A model generated the notes under the pieces. That model saw only the letters and a list, made by a program, of their open reading frames with translations. It was not told the origin of the DNA and searched no databases. Shown here piece by piece: positions 40,201 through 44,557 of a stretch of 64,000 nucleotides of DNA. The stretch lies in assembly GCA_026874595.1 (NCBI GenBank), contig CM049309.1:54910079-54974078 (forward strand), read 5' to 3'. The DNA is from Sipunculus nudus (lineage: Eukaryota > Annelida > Sipuncula > Golfingiida > Sipunculidae). Each line of letters begins with the position of its first letter. Within the stretch, counting starts at the first letter, position 1. The position numbers and the translations under genes are program-made.

Positions 40201-43200
40201 TGTGAAGCGTTTTCAAGAAAACCTCAGGCGCTGTAGTAGATAGAATAAGGACTCATGCCGAGCCTGGTGCCTGGTGGTTCTTGTTCAGGTACTTAACACC
40301 CCCTAACTCTAGATAAGATGGCATACCATGCGGTTAGCTCATCTCTTATTGATTGCTGCTGACACGTGTCGGGGCTGCTGGACCAGGTACGTACCGTAAG
40401 GTGAAACCACTCTATTACCTGCCCAGGGGTTTAAAGATGAAAACAACGAGCATGTCAACAGTTACAATTAGGTTCTAGAAAACTCTTCTCTCATGTCTCT
40501 TTCATACACCGACCAATGCTGAGAGAGACGGCGCTTCAGTTACAGCGGTAACCGTGCCAAGTATAATGCTGCCAGTTAAATAGTTAAATGTTTTCTGTAC
40601 CAAGGACCCTATTTAAAATCAGTTTACTACGCTAATTGGGCATCTTGATAAAATATCTTTTTATTAAATATAAACATTAAAACGACAAACCTCTTTGCCC
40701 TGTTATGTTCCAATATCGCACGTGTACCCCGACCAATCCTTTTGTGCCCCCGAGGACAATAGGATCAGTGTCAGTCTTTCACATGCTCCCCCGATACGCA
40801 CAAAGCATAATCTCGTAATCTCTTATAATTTCGGCTTTTAAAACCAGGCCGTTAGCTTCATTCTAACCACATTCACCTGATGATCGGATCGCATCCCGTG
40901 AAACAGACTGTTGTGAATTTACAGTGTTGTTTTTCTTCAGTGTTATACCGCTCTGGCCTAGTATGTGCCATAGAGCACTTTAACTCTCTCTTTAACTATA
41001 TATATATAGTGCTCAAACATGGCAATATCAGATCACAATAAAGATTTTATTCAGGAGAAAACTGAGACGTACTGCAAAGAAGGAATAAAGTCATGTCACA
41101 ATGGAGGTTGTTACGGAACCTAATATCAACAGATCACGTGTGCGTGATGAACATAAATTTTGTCAAGAAGATAAAAAAATCAGATTCTGTAACACTAGGC
41201 AGCGTGAAATGTCTAGGGGAATGAATAAAGAAGTCAGTGGTTCTTTGTTAACAAATAACTATAATTTATTCTCAAAACAACCCTAACATTACAATACACT
41301 AAATCAATACAATTACACAGTACAACAGCAGTATAACAACAAATCAATACAATCACACAGTAAAATAAACAAAGTGCACAGTACCTGGATACCACCACTG
41401 TCACAACGATAAGTCCTTTTAAATGTATATGCCGGATGAAAGGTCCACACAAATCCTCTCGGAGAATAACAGTTCAATGTACAGCTCTTGTAACAATCCA
41501 GAAAGTAAATTTGTGGCAGACAGCATTAAATTGTATAGAGTTAGTAAAAGTATATAATCGGACAGGTCACACAAACTGACATACACACGTCTGTGTCCGC
41601 TGGAATATTCTATCACCTGTCCCTCGGCTCTAAAACACAGCCTCTTTATATAACTTTTCACCTCCATTTCTTGAACCATCTAAAGAATCTAACATGGTAT
41701 ACACGTTCAAAGAACATACTAGATAAACGAACGCCGTGTCTCAACATATAAGGGTTCACACGTGAGCTCGCCCCGGCTCGGCAACGAGAGTTCAACCAAT
41801 ACGGATTAAACTGAGAGTGCAACACGCGGCCAGACGCGGGCGCTACAACAGGAGTTACGCTAGTGTCACACAATAAAAAGGGCACCTGTAACCAGGTATA
41901 CTACTCAAACTTTGGGAATATTTTCAGGTCTTAGTGGCGATATACTGCTAAAACAAAGAAGGAAAAATTCAGGTTTGCTATTCAAATATAGAAGAAAAAT
42001 ATTCAGATCGCGTTGGAGATATGCTTCCCAACAATACAGCATGCACAATATTCAATTCACAATAATCTCTGGTAAACACAAAGAAGGATTTAAAAAAAAT
42101 AATGAGACAGTTTCTTTTTTAAATACTTACCAGACCATAGCAGTTGCTCAGCGCAACTCTGGAATCTTCCTGACTAGATATGTGTCCGTAATAATGACAA
42201 TGTCTGACTGGTCTCTCTTTCTGCTTTATCTCCTCTCCGTCCCAGTATTCAGCAATATAATTCTTTGAGATCAAATAAGTATTCACAGTGAGGTTGAAAT
42301 GGAAATCCGTCCCATAAGCACGCAATTTATAATAAATCCATTTATTGTCGTCATAGTAACCGTCTTCTCCGTAAAACGTTACACTGCGGCGGCGTCTGGT
42401 TTGTTTTGTGTCCTTGACATCAAAATCCAGAACATCACCTTGGTCATCAACGCGGCTGGGAAATACCAATTCATAACTATCCAAACCTTTCAGTAACTGT
42501 TCTGCAAACAGAAAATATTTTAATCATTATCGGCTCCTGTCAAATATTACACTGCATGTACATTTATCGGATATATGCTAACAGCGGGTTTCTTTTGGTT
42601 TCAGGGTTACAAGGAGCAGTTTTTATGTCCAAATAGCTCAAATATCCTACACAAGGGCGTTTTAGGAACTTCTTAGCAGGTTTCAACTGCAGTTCATTGA
42701 AAAAAAACCCAAAGGCAGAAAGTACAAAAATTCTACATGTAAGGCAGGTGAATAGCTGGCTTTAAAGCATGAAACCAACTACTGATAAAGCCCTTAGCAG
42801 TTACAATCTTAGACATGATGGCTATAGTGGTTTTCTGTGAAGAATGTGATTTTATGATTGTAGTCCATGCAGAAGCCTATTCAGAAGCGGATCGGGGGGA
42901 GGGGGGGGGGGGGTCCAGGGGGTCCGGACCCCCCCCCCCCCCTTTTTTTCATCAGAAACAACATTTTTTTAAGAGCTTCAGACAAAATTTTTCGGCCTGG
43001 ACCCCCCCCCCCCTTTCGAAACCTGGGGACTTTTTTGAGGGGGGTTTCATTAGTCCTCCTGGGTTGGACCCCCCTTTTCTTAAATCCTGGATCCGCCCCG
43101 GCTATTGTTGTTTTTATACCGGCTTGTCTAAATAGTTGTGCCTTATTCTAAATAACCCAGATTTAGTCACACGATTCGGTAGGATTTGTCCTAACAGGAC

Positions 43201-44557
43201 CAGGTGGATTTGTAAATTTAGTCCAACCGTATTTGGATTAGGATGGCCTAGTTGCAAACTGATTCGTGTCTAATTTTTCTGGGTCTCCGGAAGTAAGTCC
43301 CAGGCTAAAATAATACAGGCGCAAGATAAGAAGGGTTTTGTCCAACAAGTGAACCATTCTTTGATGTGGCAAGCAGCAGGTGTACGGCCGGTCCGTTATA
43401 GATGAAATGTGCGCTGCATGAGTACGGGGTTCGGTCTTGTCAATACCGTTTGTTTAAAATTACTGTTCGTATTTTCGGATGACGGATTGGATGGCCCAAA
43501 AGATGTCAATGAAACAATTAATTAAGGATCAGCTTCCCAATACAGAAATATGATCATCATTCTTACAGGTCAATTCAAGACAACCCGGCTTCACCTGCCG
43601 TGACTTGTTTCACGTTTTTTACGCTTTGGAAGGTAAACAAATATTCAAAATTCCAAACTCTCACCATTTTATTATAATTTTTTTTTTCATTTTCTCTTTT
43701 TCTCTTTACTACAAACCACAGTAATAATAAAAGAAGTGGATGGCCTGTGGCTTTTCACAATGGGTGGCTGTTTCTCTAAGTACCGCTATTCTTAGAGATC
43801 GTGCGCTTAATCTGTGCCATGAGGTGTGCTGTCGCTAAAAAAGGAGCCGATTGTCCCCAAGGGTGACTGTATCAACAAAGCGAACACGACGAACGGAAGT
43901 GGACTGATACACCACGGTACATAGGATATAGTAATACCGTGTTGTGGGTATAGCAGAGGACCTGCACGCCTCGGCCGTCTGTTGTAACACTATACAATGC
44001 ACCCGAACACACTGGTCTATTTAGGCCCCAGACGGGCAATAAGAAATACACCACAATACTACGATTCTTCCCCCTTGTATCTTACAGCTACATGGCCAGC
44101 TTGCATTTGTTTTGGGTCTGTCGGCGCCTATCTCTGTGGTGTGGGTTGCCCACGCTGTGATGCGGTGGCACATGTGTAAGACACAACACAGTAGTAGTGA
44201 GAGCAGAGATCTCAGTGGATATAGGCAATTATTCAAATAGTTGCGTAACAGAGGTGGTTATGTAAAGCAGATTTTCTGATCAAGGACAGGACATTCGGTC
44301 AAATATGCACGTATATATTTACAGGGCGGGGTATAAATCAAACCACTAATATATTGTGCCAGAGGTAATAATGTTGTAAGGGTAGTGTCAATCGCTCTAA
44401 TGTTACACCTACCTGTACGCTTGGAGGCTCCGATTCCCAACTTGTAATTAAGTTTGGTCTCCTGAAGTGGTTTTTCTTTCTTATATCCTACGGGCGCCCC
44501 TACTACTAACCCTATGCAGCAGATACATAACCATACCCACAGCTCGAACAGATCCAT
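401..44557 (-). CDS. ADAMTS6/ADAMTS10-like secreted metalloprotease, N-terminal 581 codons in 11 exons (3' part outside window)
   Basis: This gene encodes a secreted zinc metalloprotease of the reprolysin (M12B) ADAMTS family. Such enzymes act outside the cell on matrix; vertebrate ADAMTS6 and ADAMTS10 are linked to fibrillin microfibrils. Joined exons give residues 1-581. They comprise a signal peptide (about 1-20), prodomain (about 50-292, with RRRR at 84-87, Cys219 and furin site RERR at 289-292), catalytic domain (about 298-497, zinc ligands His448, His452, His458, catalytic Glu449, Met472 as likely Met-turn) and disintegrin-like domain (498-581). The assignment to the 6/10 branch rests on stretches such as [39 protein letters not shown] and HEIGHNFGMQHDG. 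All junctions are phase-consistent and no frame is broken. The C-terminal thrombospondin, spacer and PLAC modules must lie left of the window. I cannot tell whether it is a single ADAMTS6/10 ancestor-type gene, so no symbol is given. Confidence 0.93.
515..800. repeat. Degenerate ~48 bp minisatellite (about 6 copies) abutting a splice acceptor
   Basis: Units share GTAAATCAGTTTGTAGCAAA, then CATTGTCAATC and TTTATCCCACACT. The first unit (AGCAAACATTGTTAATC) begins only about 10 bp upstream of the exon 11 acceptor, so the 3' end of this intron is itself part of the repeat. Confidence 0.8.
801..1154. other. Intron sequence, nothing recognised
   Basis: AT-rich intron between ADAMTS exons 10 and 11. 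No repeat or open frame of note was seen. Confidence 0.6.
1155..1296 (-). CDS. ADAMTS exon 10: first half of disintegrin-like domain
   Basis: The 142 nt exon encodes residues 498 (split codon) to 545. It reads [12 protein letters not shown], then a charged loop, then [16 protein letters not shown]. This is the ADAMTS6/10 version of the domain; other ADAMTS branches read differently here. The acceptor is TTTCAG at 1297-1302 and the donor is AAG|GTAGGC at 1155/1154. Joined to exon 9 it makes LDSGRGQC. Confidence 0.93.
1297..1664. other. Short intron, nothing recognised
   Basis: The 368 bp intron between exons 9 and 10 shows canonical GT-AG ends. No repeats were recognised. Confidence 0.7.
1665..1799 (-). 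CDS. ADAMTS exon 9: end of catalytic domain with third zinc histidine and Met-turn
   Basis: The 135 nt exon encodes residues 454-497 plus two bases of Asp498. It starts FGMQHDG, completing the zinc motif HEIGHNFGMQH with the previous exon (third ligand His458). LMAA at 471-474 holds the likely Met-turn Met472. It continues to [15 protein letters not shown], the usual end of the ADAMTS catalytic domain. The acceptor TTCACAG sits directly at the edge of a large minisatellite. The donor GTGAGT begins at 1664. Confidence 0.94.
1801..3212. repeat. ~46-47 bp minisatellite, about 30 copies, filling most of an intron
   Basis: Units read CTGTGACCACTTAACCATG then TTACCATCTCTTACTCTGTC then AGTAAAA. Some units carry the variant ACAGTTAAACTGT, a perfect small palindrome. 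Copies are degenerate from 1801 to about 1970 and nearly identical after about 2000. The array lies in the 1.8 kb intron between exons 8 and 9 and begins at the exon 9 acceptor itself. Blocks of several units are repeated (for example around 2090-2240 and 2345-2500), so multi-unit duplication has occurred. Confidence 0.95.
3213..3620. other. Intron sequence, nothing recognised
   Basis: Remainder of the exon 8-9 intron between the minisatellite and exon 8. No feature is supported. Confidence 0.6.
3621..3726 (-). CDS. ADAMTS exon 8: zinc-binding helix of the catalytic domain
   Basis: The 106 nt exon encodes residues 418 (split) to 453 (split). It reads LAPVAGMC, then [21 protein letters not shown]. 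It carries zinc ligands His448 and His452 and catalytic Glu449. The acceptor is TACAG at 3727-3731. The donor is GTTAGT at 3620, slightly weaker than consensus. The intron falls inside the zinc motif between HEIGH and FGMQH. Confidence 0.95.
3960..4920 (+). repeat. Left arm: tandem ~145/300 bp repeat units
   Basis: Units contain CACTCATATCTC, TTTGCACAGC(G/A)TCCATCTG, GATAGCTTTCTTGATTTTATG and GGTGGC(G/A)CCACC. They match 62.7-64 kb in the same orientation and 6.0-6.9 kb in the opposite one. Confidence 0.85.
5590..5950 (+). repeat. Two direct ~180 bp repeats in the loop of the fold-back element
   Basis: 5596-5710 and 5785-5905 share TGTCCCCTAA, TGTCAATCC, GGTATGTGGAT and a common ATTCAATAAAATATATTTACT-type stretch, then GTGTTTGTTATTTCT. 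Confidence 0.75.
5985..6860 (-). repeat. Right arm: the same repeat units, inverted
   Basis: Read on the minus strand, these are the units of the left arm. Landmarks on plus are CAGAGATATGAGTGATTTTA, CAGATGGACRCTGTGCAAA and ATGTTATAAAGCTATCC(A/C)AGG, repeated three times. Confidence 0.85.
6950..9562. other. Intron sequence, nothing recognised
   Basis: AT-rich part of the exon 7-8 intron. Short open frames on either strand (for example around 7.53-7.89 and 8.79-9.04 kb) resemble nothing I know. No exon is expected here, because exons 7 and 8 join in frame to the family sequence without a gap. Confidence 0.5.
9563..11090 (+). mobile_element. 1.5 kb dispersed repeat with GTGACCCAT... start and CAGCTGAGCTAAAAA end
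   Basis: The left end ACAAGTGACCCAT...GATGCTCAGC and right end GGTCAGCTGAGCTAAAAA match the ends of the elements at 22.6-25.3 and 34.7-36.6 kb. The inside is a run of ~340-360 bp units carrying CAGGTGGCACCAC, CTGCAGGAACT, GAAACACTCCTTGATCAA, AGGTCTCAAAAATAGAG and AGATTCTAGGTC. The same units occur inverted at 60.1-62.7 kb. No coding capacity was seen. Confidence 0.65.
11091..11443. other. Intron sequence next to exon 7
   Basis: Contains a short G run near 11264-11273. Otherwise nothing was recognised. Confidence 0.5.
11444..11487 (-). CDS. ADAMTS exon 7: 44 nt micro-exon of catalytic domain
   Basis: Encodes residues 403 (split) to 418 (split): [14 protein letters not shown]. It matches the ADAMTS6 region between ITR and the GLA.VAGMC block. 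The acceptor is TTTTCAG at 11488-11494 and the donor is GTGAG from 11443. Both split codons (Arg403, Gly418) are restored only with the neighbouring exons given here, which supports this very short exon. Confidence 0.92.
11780..12290 (+). pseudogene. Decayed reverse transcriptase C-terminal fragment of a non-LTR (jockey/RTE-type) retrotransposon
   Basis: Plus-strand translation gives KTEFIYFG, then [16 protein letters not shown], a stop, TLDSEF..KEHVK, a stop, and [20 protein letters not shown]. After this come a segment resembling [12 protein letters not shown] and a tail resembling the YRS.....P.YL region. This order of motifs is typical of the region following the reverse transcriptase palm in invertebrate non-LTR elements. 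At least five stops and frame changes break it, so it is dead. It lies in the exon 6-7 intron on the strand opposite to the gene. The boundaries are approximate. Confidence 0.75.
12291..14223. other. Intron sequence, nothing recognised
   Basis: AT-rich intron with several A/T homopolymers (13581-13598, 14070-14095). It may include more of the decayed retroelement after 12290, but no motif could be read. Confidence 0.5.
14224..14288. repeat. Inverted repeat, 18 bp arms
   Basis: The left arm TAGAAAGGTATTACTACC (14224-14241) pairs with 14271-14288 with one mismatch across a 29 nt loop. Further TAGAAA/TTTCTA copies flank it on both sides, which suggests a small fold-back remnant. Confidence 0.75.
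14505..14655. repeat. Three ~50 bp tandem copies
   Basis: Repeats of GGAAATGC(C)TGGCATCAATG followed by ATGCCACACTGTACAGAATC with small gaps. Lies in the exon 6-7 intron. Confidence 0.85.
15050..15950. repeat. 26 bp minisatellite (~34 copies) with a four-unit higher-order pattern
   Basis: The basic unit reads GATGCTAAAAAATACA, then (C/A)AGGCTACCT. Four versions follow in order: GATGCTAAAA..CAAAGG, GATGCTAAAA..CACAGG, GTTGCTAAAA..CACAGG and GTTGCTAATA..CACAGG. The true period is therefore about 104 bp over much of the array. Lies in the exon 6-7 intron. Confidence 0.95.
15969..16100. repeat. Two ~65 bp direct repeats next to the exon 6 donor
   Basis: Both copies contain ACATCTTTAA(C/T)TACTGA, then CAT(C/T)TTAAATAAAGGC and ATATAGTCTATAAAGAG. 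The second ends about 10 bp from the splice donor at 16109. Confidence 0.9.
16110..16246 (-). CDS. ADAMTS exon 6: catalytic domain
   Basis: The 137 nt exon encodes residues 358-402 plus two bases of Arg403. It reads [20 protein letters not shown], a short variable loop, and [10 protein letters not shown]. This is the ADAMTS HHAD...L.SFC.WQ segment. The acceptor is CTTTCAG at 16247-16253 and the donor is AAG|GTAAAC at 16110/16109. Confidence 0.95.
16494..16577 (-). CDS. ADAMTS exon 5: catalytic domain
   Basis: The 84 nt exon (28 codons, phase 0 at both ends) encodes residues 330-357: [18 protein letters not shown], then [10 protein letters not shown]. It matches the conserved L..D.S.GN..NI.V.RL..L segment of ADAMTS catalytic domains. 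The acceptor GTCAG is at 16578-16582 and the donor GTAGTT starts at 16493. A 3.1 kb minisatellite starts about 22 bp upstream of its acceptor. Confidence 0.95.
16600..19760. repeat. 40 bp minisatellite, ~79 copies, 3.16 kb, hairpin-forming
   Basis: The plus-strand unit reads GTGACAATGACATGATAACA, then GCATGTCCATAGACGATGTA. Most units contain GACATG-7 nt-CATGTC, a perfect small stem-loop. Copies diverge near the exon 5 side and are most uniform at 19.4-19.75 kb. Longer blocks also recur, for example the segment with CTGCTTCTRCATGCATGATG near 18320, 18760, 18960 and 19240. The minus strand has almost no stop codons in any frame, so open frames up to 376 codons arise, but these are a by-product of the repeat. 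Confidence 0.97.
20274..20510. mobile_element. Short (~240 bp) copy of the GACCCATGGGTCAT...CAGCTNAGCTAAA family
   Basis: Starts AGTGACCCATGGGTCATGAT, then GCTCGGCTGAC, and ends near CATTCAGCTAGGCTAAA. It has the same ends as the longer elements at 22.6 and 34.7 kb with most of the inside missing. Confidence 0.5.
20755..21074 (-). CDS. ADAMTS exon 4: prodomain end, furin site, start of catalytic domain
   Basis: The 320 nt exon encodes residues 223 (split) to 329. A basic stretch (DKRKK) and LPLWWL are followed by a variable linker. RERR at 289-292 is a furin-type site where the prodomain would be removed. After it, [18 protein letters not shown] starts the catalytic domain and [10 protein letters not shown] ends the exon. 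The acceptor is TTTCCAG at 21075-21081 and the donor GTAAGT starts at 20754. Confidence 0.95.
21075..22593. other. Intron sequence with a small dispersed fragment
   Basis: Around 21980-22050 a stretch (GGCAGCATGGTTTCGGAGAA, AGCTTTTTACCTGTAAAATC) resembles one near 25595-25660 (GGCCATTTCAGAGAAGAAG, AGCTTTTTCTCTATAAAATC), so it is an old repeat. A G run lies at about 21520-21529. The rest is unremarkable. Confidence 0.45.
22594..25301 (+). mobile_element. 2.7 kb non-autonomous element, GGGACCCATGGGTCAT start, hairpin AGCTCAG...TGAGCTAAAAA end
   Basis: The left end ACAAGGGACCCATGGGTCAT, then GGTGCTCAGCTG. The right end is a GACGGACGGAC run, GGACAAAGGACCACGACTAT, then AGCTCAGATGACTTATAGTTAGATGAGCTAAAAA in shortened form, an imperfect terminal hairpin. 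An internal ~690 bp duplication is visible (24.0-24.5 versus 24.7-25.2 kb). The inside also matches 35.9-36.5 kb in the element at 34.7 kb. No open frame for a transposase was seen. Confidence 0.75.
25302..28142. other. Intron sequence with repeat fragments
   Basis: 25363-25374 carries the palindrome GGTGGCGCCACC with flanks like those at 29.1 kb. At 26225-26330, AATGGACTCCTCAACTGCTT and a doubled CAACAGAAACCTGAAAC recur near 57.37 and 57.88 kb. No exon is expected here. Confidence 0.5.
26220..26330. repeat. Dispersed repeat fragment shared with 57.4-57.9 kb
   Basis: AAGAATG(G/A)ACTCCTCAA(C/T)TG and TTTTAGTGACTG are shared with 57370-57420. CAGAAACCTGAAACCTGTTG occurs here and at 57888-57910. 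Confidence 0.75.
28143..28205. repeat. (TA)n microsatellite
   Basis: Uninterrupted TA run of about 31 dinucleotides in the exon 3-4 intron. Confidence 0.98.
28893..30853. mobile_element. ~2 kb non-autonomous element with TATCCCCAGACAA ends
   Basis: TATCCCCAGACAA near 28895 is repeated inverted near 30838-30850 (TTGTCTGGGGATAC read on plus as GTCTGGGGATACAA). A GGCGGCGGCGGCGG patch lies just inside the right end (30794-30808). The inside holds units with AGGTAGGTGGCGCCACCTGT (29.1, 29.35, 29.63 kb), then GTGACCTTGACCTTTGACC units (29.9-30.2 kb). C-homopolymers at 28913-28925 and 28938-28951 follow the left end. No coding frame was seen. Confidence 0.6.
30854..32186. other. Intron sequence, possible small DNA-element remnant
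   Basis: 31000-31260 is GC-richer than its surroundings and has GGACTGCCTTTCCATGA and GCCTTTCCATTGACGC repeats, as in some Harbinger-type short elements. No clear ends were found. 31.39-31.67 kb is open on both strands but unrecognised. No exon is needed here. Confidence 0.35.
32187..32337 (-). CDS. ADAMTS exon 3: prodomain
   Basis: The 151 nt exon encodes residues 173-222 plus one base. It starts [16 protein letters not shown], continues to HVVYKRSA and ends FCGVK. Cys219 sits in the conserved CGV position of ADAMTS prodomains. A potential N-glycosylation site is at NYT (190-192). The acceptor is TTTCAG at 32338-32343 and the donor is AAAG|GTACAG at 32187/32186. It joins exon 2 exactly after SNCYGL, as the family requires. 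Confidence 0.95.
32520..33440 (+). repeat. Array of ~145 bp units each carrying TGACCTTGACCTTTGACC
   Basis: Versions of the motif occur at about 32558, 32685, 32826, 32976, 33120 and 33268, spaced 127-150 bp. Between them recur ATGTGCAAG(A)T, AAAGTTTG, GCATCCACAAT and AAGTTTGAA. The reverse complement contains AGGTCAAAGGTCA-type direct repeats with one-base spacing. It ends in a GGAAGGATGGATAGACAGAC run at 33405-33450. Confidence 0.85.
33575..33946 (+). mobile_element. Truncated element with GGTGGCGCCACC and terminal CAGCTGAGCTAAAAA
   Basis: AATACAGGTGGCGCCACCAC, then one ~340 bp unit as at 9.6-11.1 kb, then GACGACCGGACGGACGATGG and CAGCCAGCTGAGCTAAAAA. The left boundary is uncertain. Confidence 0.65.
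34190..34430 (+). repeat. Two direct ~140-150 bp repeats
   Basis: GTCTCGTACGGTAAT, GGGTAATTGTCCGTG (or GGGTTAATTGTCCGTG), then GCCCATATATTT recur at 34190-34260 and 34335-34405. Pieces recur again at 36.66-37.06 kb. Confidence 0.8.
34726..36646 (+). mobile_element. 1.9 kb copy of the GGGACC(C/T)ATGGGTCA...CAGCTGAGCTAAAAA element
   Basis: Left end ACAAGGGACCTATGGGTCA, then GTGCTCAGCTGAC. Right end (GGAC)n, GGACAATGGACCACGACTAT, then AGCTCAGATGACTTATAGTC and AGCTGAGCTAAAAA. Its right third matches the element at 22.6-25.3 kb. The middle is very AT-rich. It lies in the exon 2-3 intron. Confidence 0.75.
36541..36591 (+). repeat. (GGAC)n microsatellite inside the element end
   Basis: About twelve GGAC/GACG tetranucleotides. 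Shorter versions lie at the same place in the copies at 25.2 and 33.87 kb. Confidence 0.95.
36647..37070 (+). repeat. Tandem duplication, ~240 bp unit
   Basis: GTTTGTGTACGT(C/G)TGCCGTTG, TTTTGGAGGT, ATTAATTACAGTCACA and GGATCCGTGGGAAA occur in both halves (about 36.65-36.83 and 36.89-37.07 kb). Confidence 0.88.
37071..38614. other. Intron sequence, nothing recognised
   Basis: One short fragment near 37861-37905 (GAGGCGCCATCAGTCTTGTG, GCTTTCCAAGATG) is related to units at 29.2-29.6 kb. The rest is unremarkable. Confidence 0.5.
38615..38850 (-). mobile_element. Inverted end fragment of the TAGCTCAG...CTGAGCTA family
   Basis: TTTAGCTCCGCTGACTGAAA, then GTCATCTAAGCTATAGCGAT and TTTGTCCGTCGTCCGTCTGT. 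This is the element end in minus orientation, followed by ~150 bp of the unit seen at 60.2 kb. Confidence 0.7.
38851..41092. other. Intron sequence, nothing recognised
   Basis: Part of the exon 2-3 intron. No repeat, exon or element could be supported. Confidence 0.5.
41093..41873 (-). mobile_element. Possible solo LTR-like segment with TATA box and poly(A) signal
   Basis: On the minus strand the segment begins TGTGACACTAGCG and ends ATTGTGACA. It carries TTATATAAAG (41645-41654) in a GC-richer stretch and, about 380 nt later, AATAAA (41266-41271). That order resembles U3-R-U5. No clear target duplication or adjacent retroelement was found, so this remains weak. It lies about 260 bp inside the intron that follows exon 2, in gene orientation. 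Confidence 0.25.
42131..42501 (-). CDS. ADAMTS exon 2: prodomain
   Basis: The 371 nt exon encodes residues 49 (split) to 172. It reads [18 protein letters not shown], a tetra-arginine site RRRR (84-87), [29 protein letters not shown], and finally [11 protein letters not shown]. This is the M12B prodomain pattern (FHL.L..N...G...SNC.GL). A potential glycosylation site is at NLT (118-120). The acceptor is TTTGCAG at 42502-42508 and the donor GTAAGT starts at 42130. Confidence 0.95.
42886..43101. mobile_element. ~215 bp G/C-run MITE with CGGATC ends
   Basis: Inverted ends CGGATCGGGGGGAGG (left) and CGGATCCAGGATTTA (right, reverse complement). Inside are long G and C runs (42895-42912, 42930-42944, 43003-43013) and the palindrome GGGGGTCCGGACCCCC. 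It resembles short dispersed elements of this type seen in many invertebrates. Confidence 0.7.
43102..44412. other. Intron 1 sequence, nothing recognised
   Basis: Part of the intron between exons 1 and 2 with no feature supported. Confidence 0.5.
44413..44557 (-). CDS. ADAMTS exon 1: start codon and signal peptide
   Basis: The 145 nt coding part gives residues 1-48 plus one base. The start ATG at 44557-44555 is the only ATG in this frame before the hydrophobic stretch. Its context is good (G at -3, G at +4). [20 protein letters not shown] is a typical signal peptide, with likely cleavage near Gly20/Ala21. The donor CAG|GTAGGT is at 44413/44412. Its split codon makes Glu49 with exon 2. The 5' untranslated part and promoter cannot be placed. 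Confidence 0.85.

Noticed and set aside
42815-43151. Gly/Pro-rich open frames near 42.9-43.1 kb
   Set aside because: Produced by G and C runs of a short inverted-repeat element, not by coding sequence.
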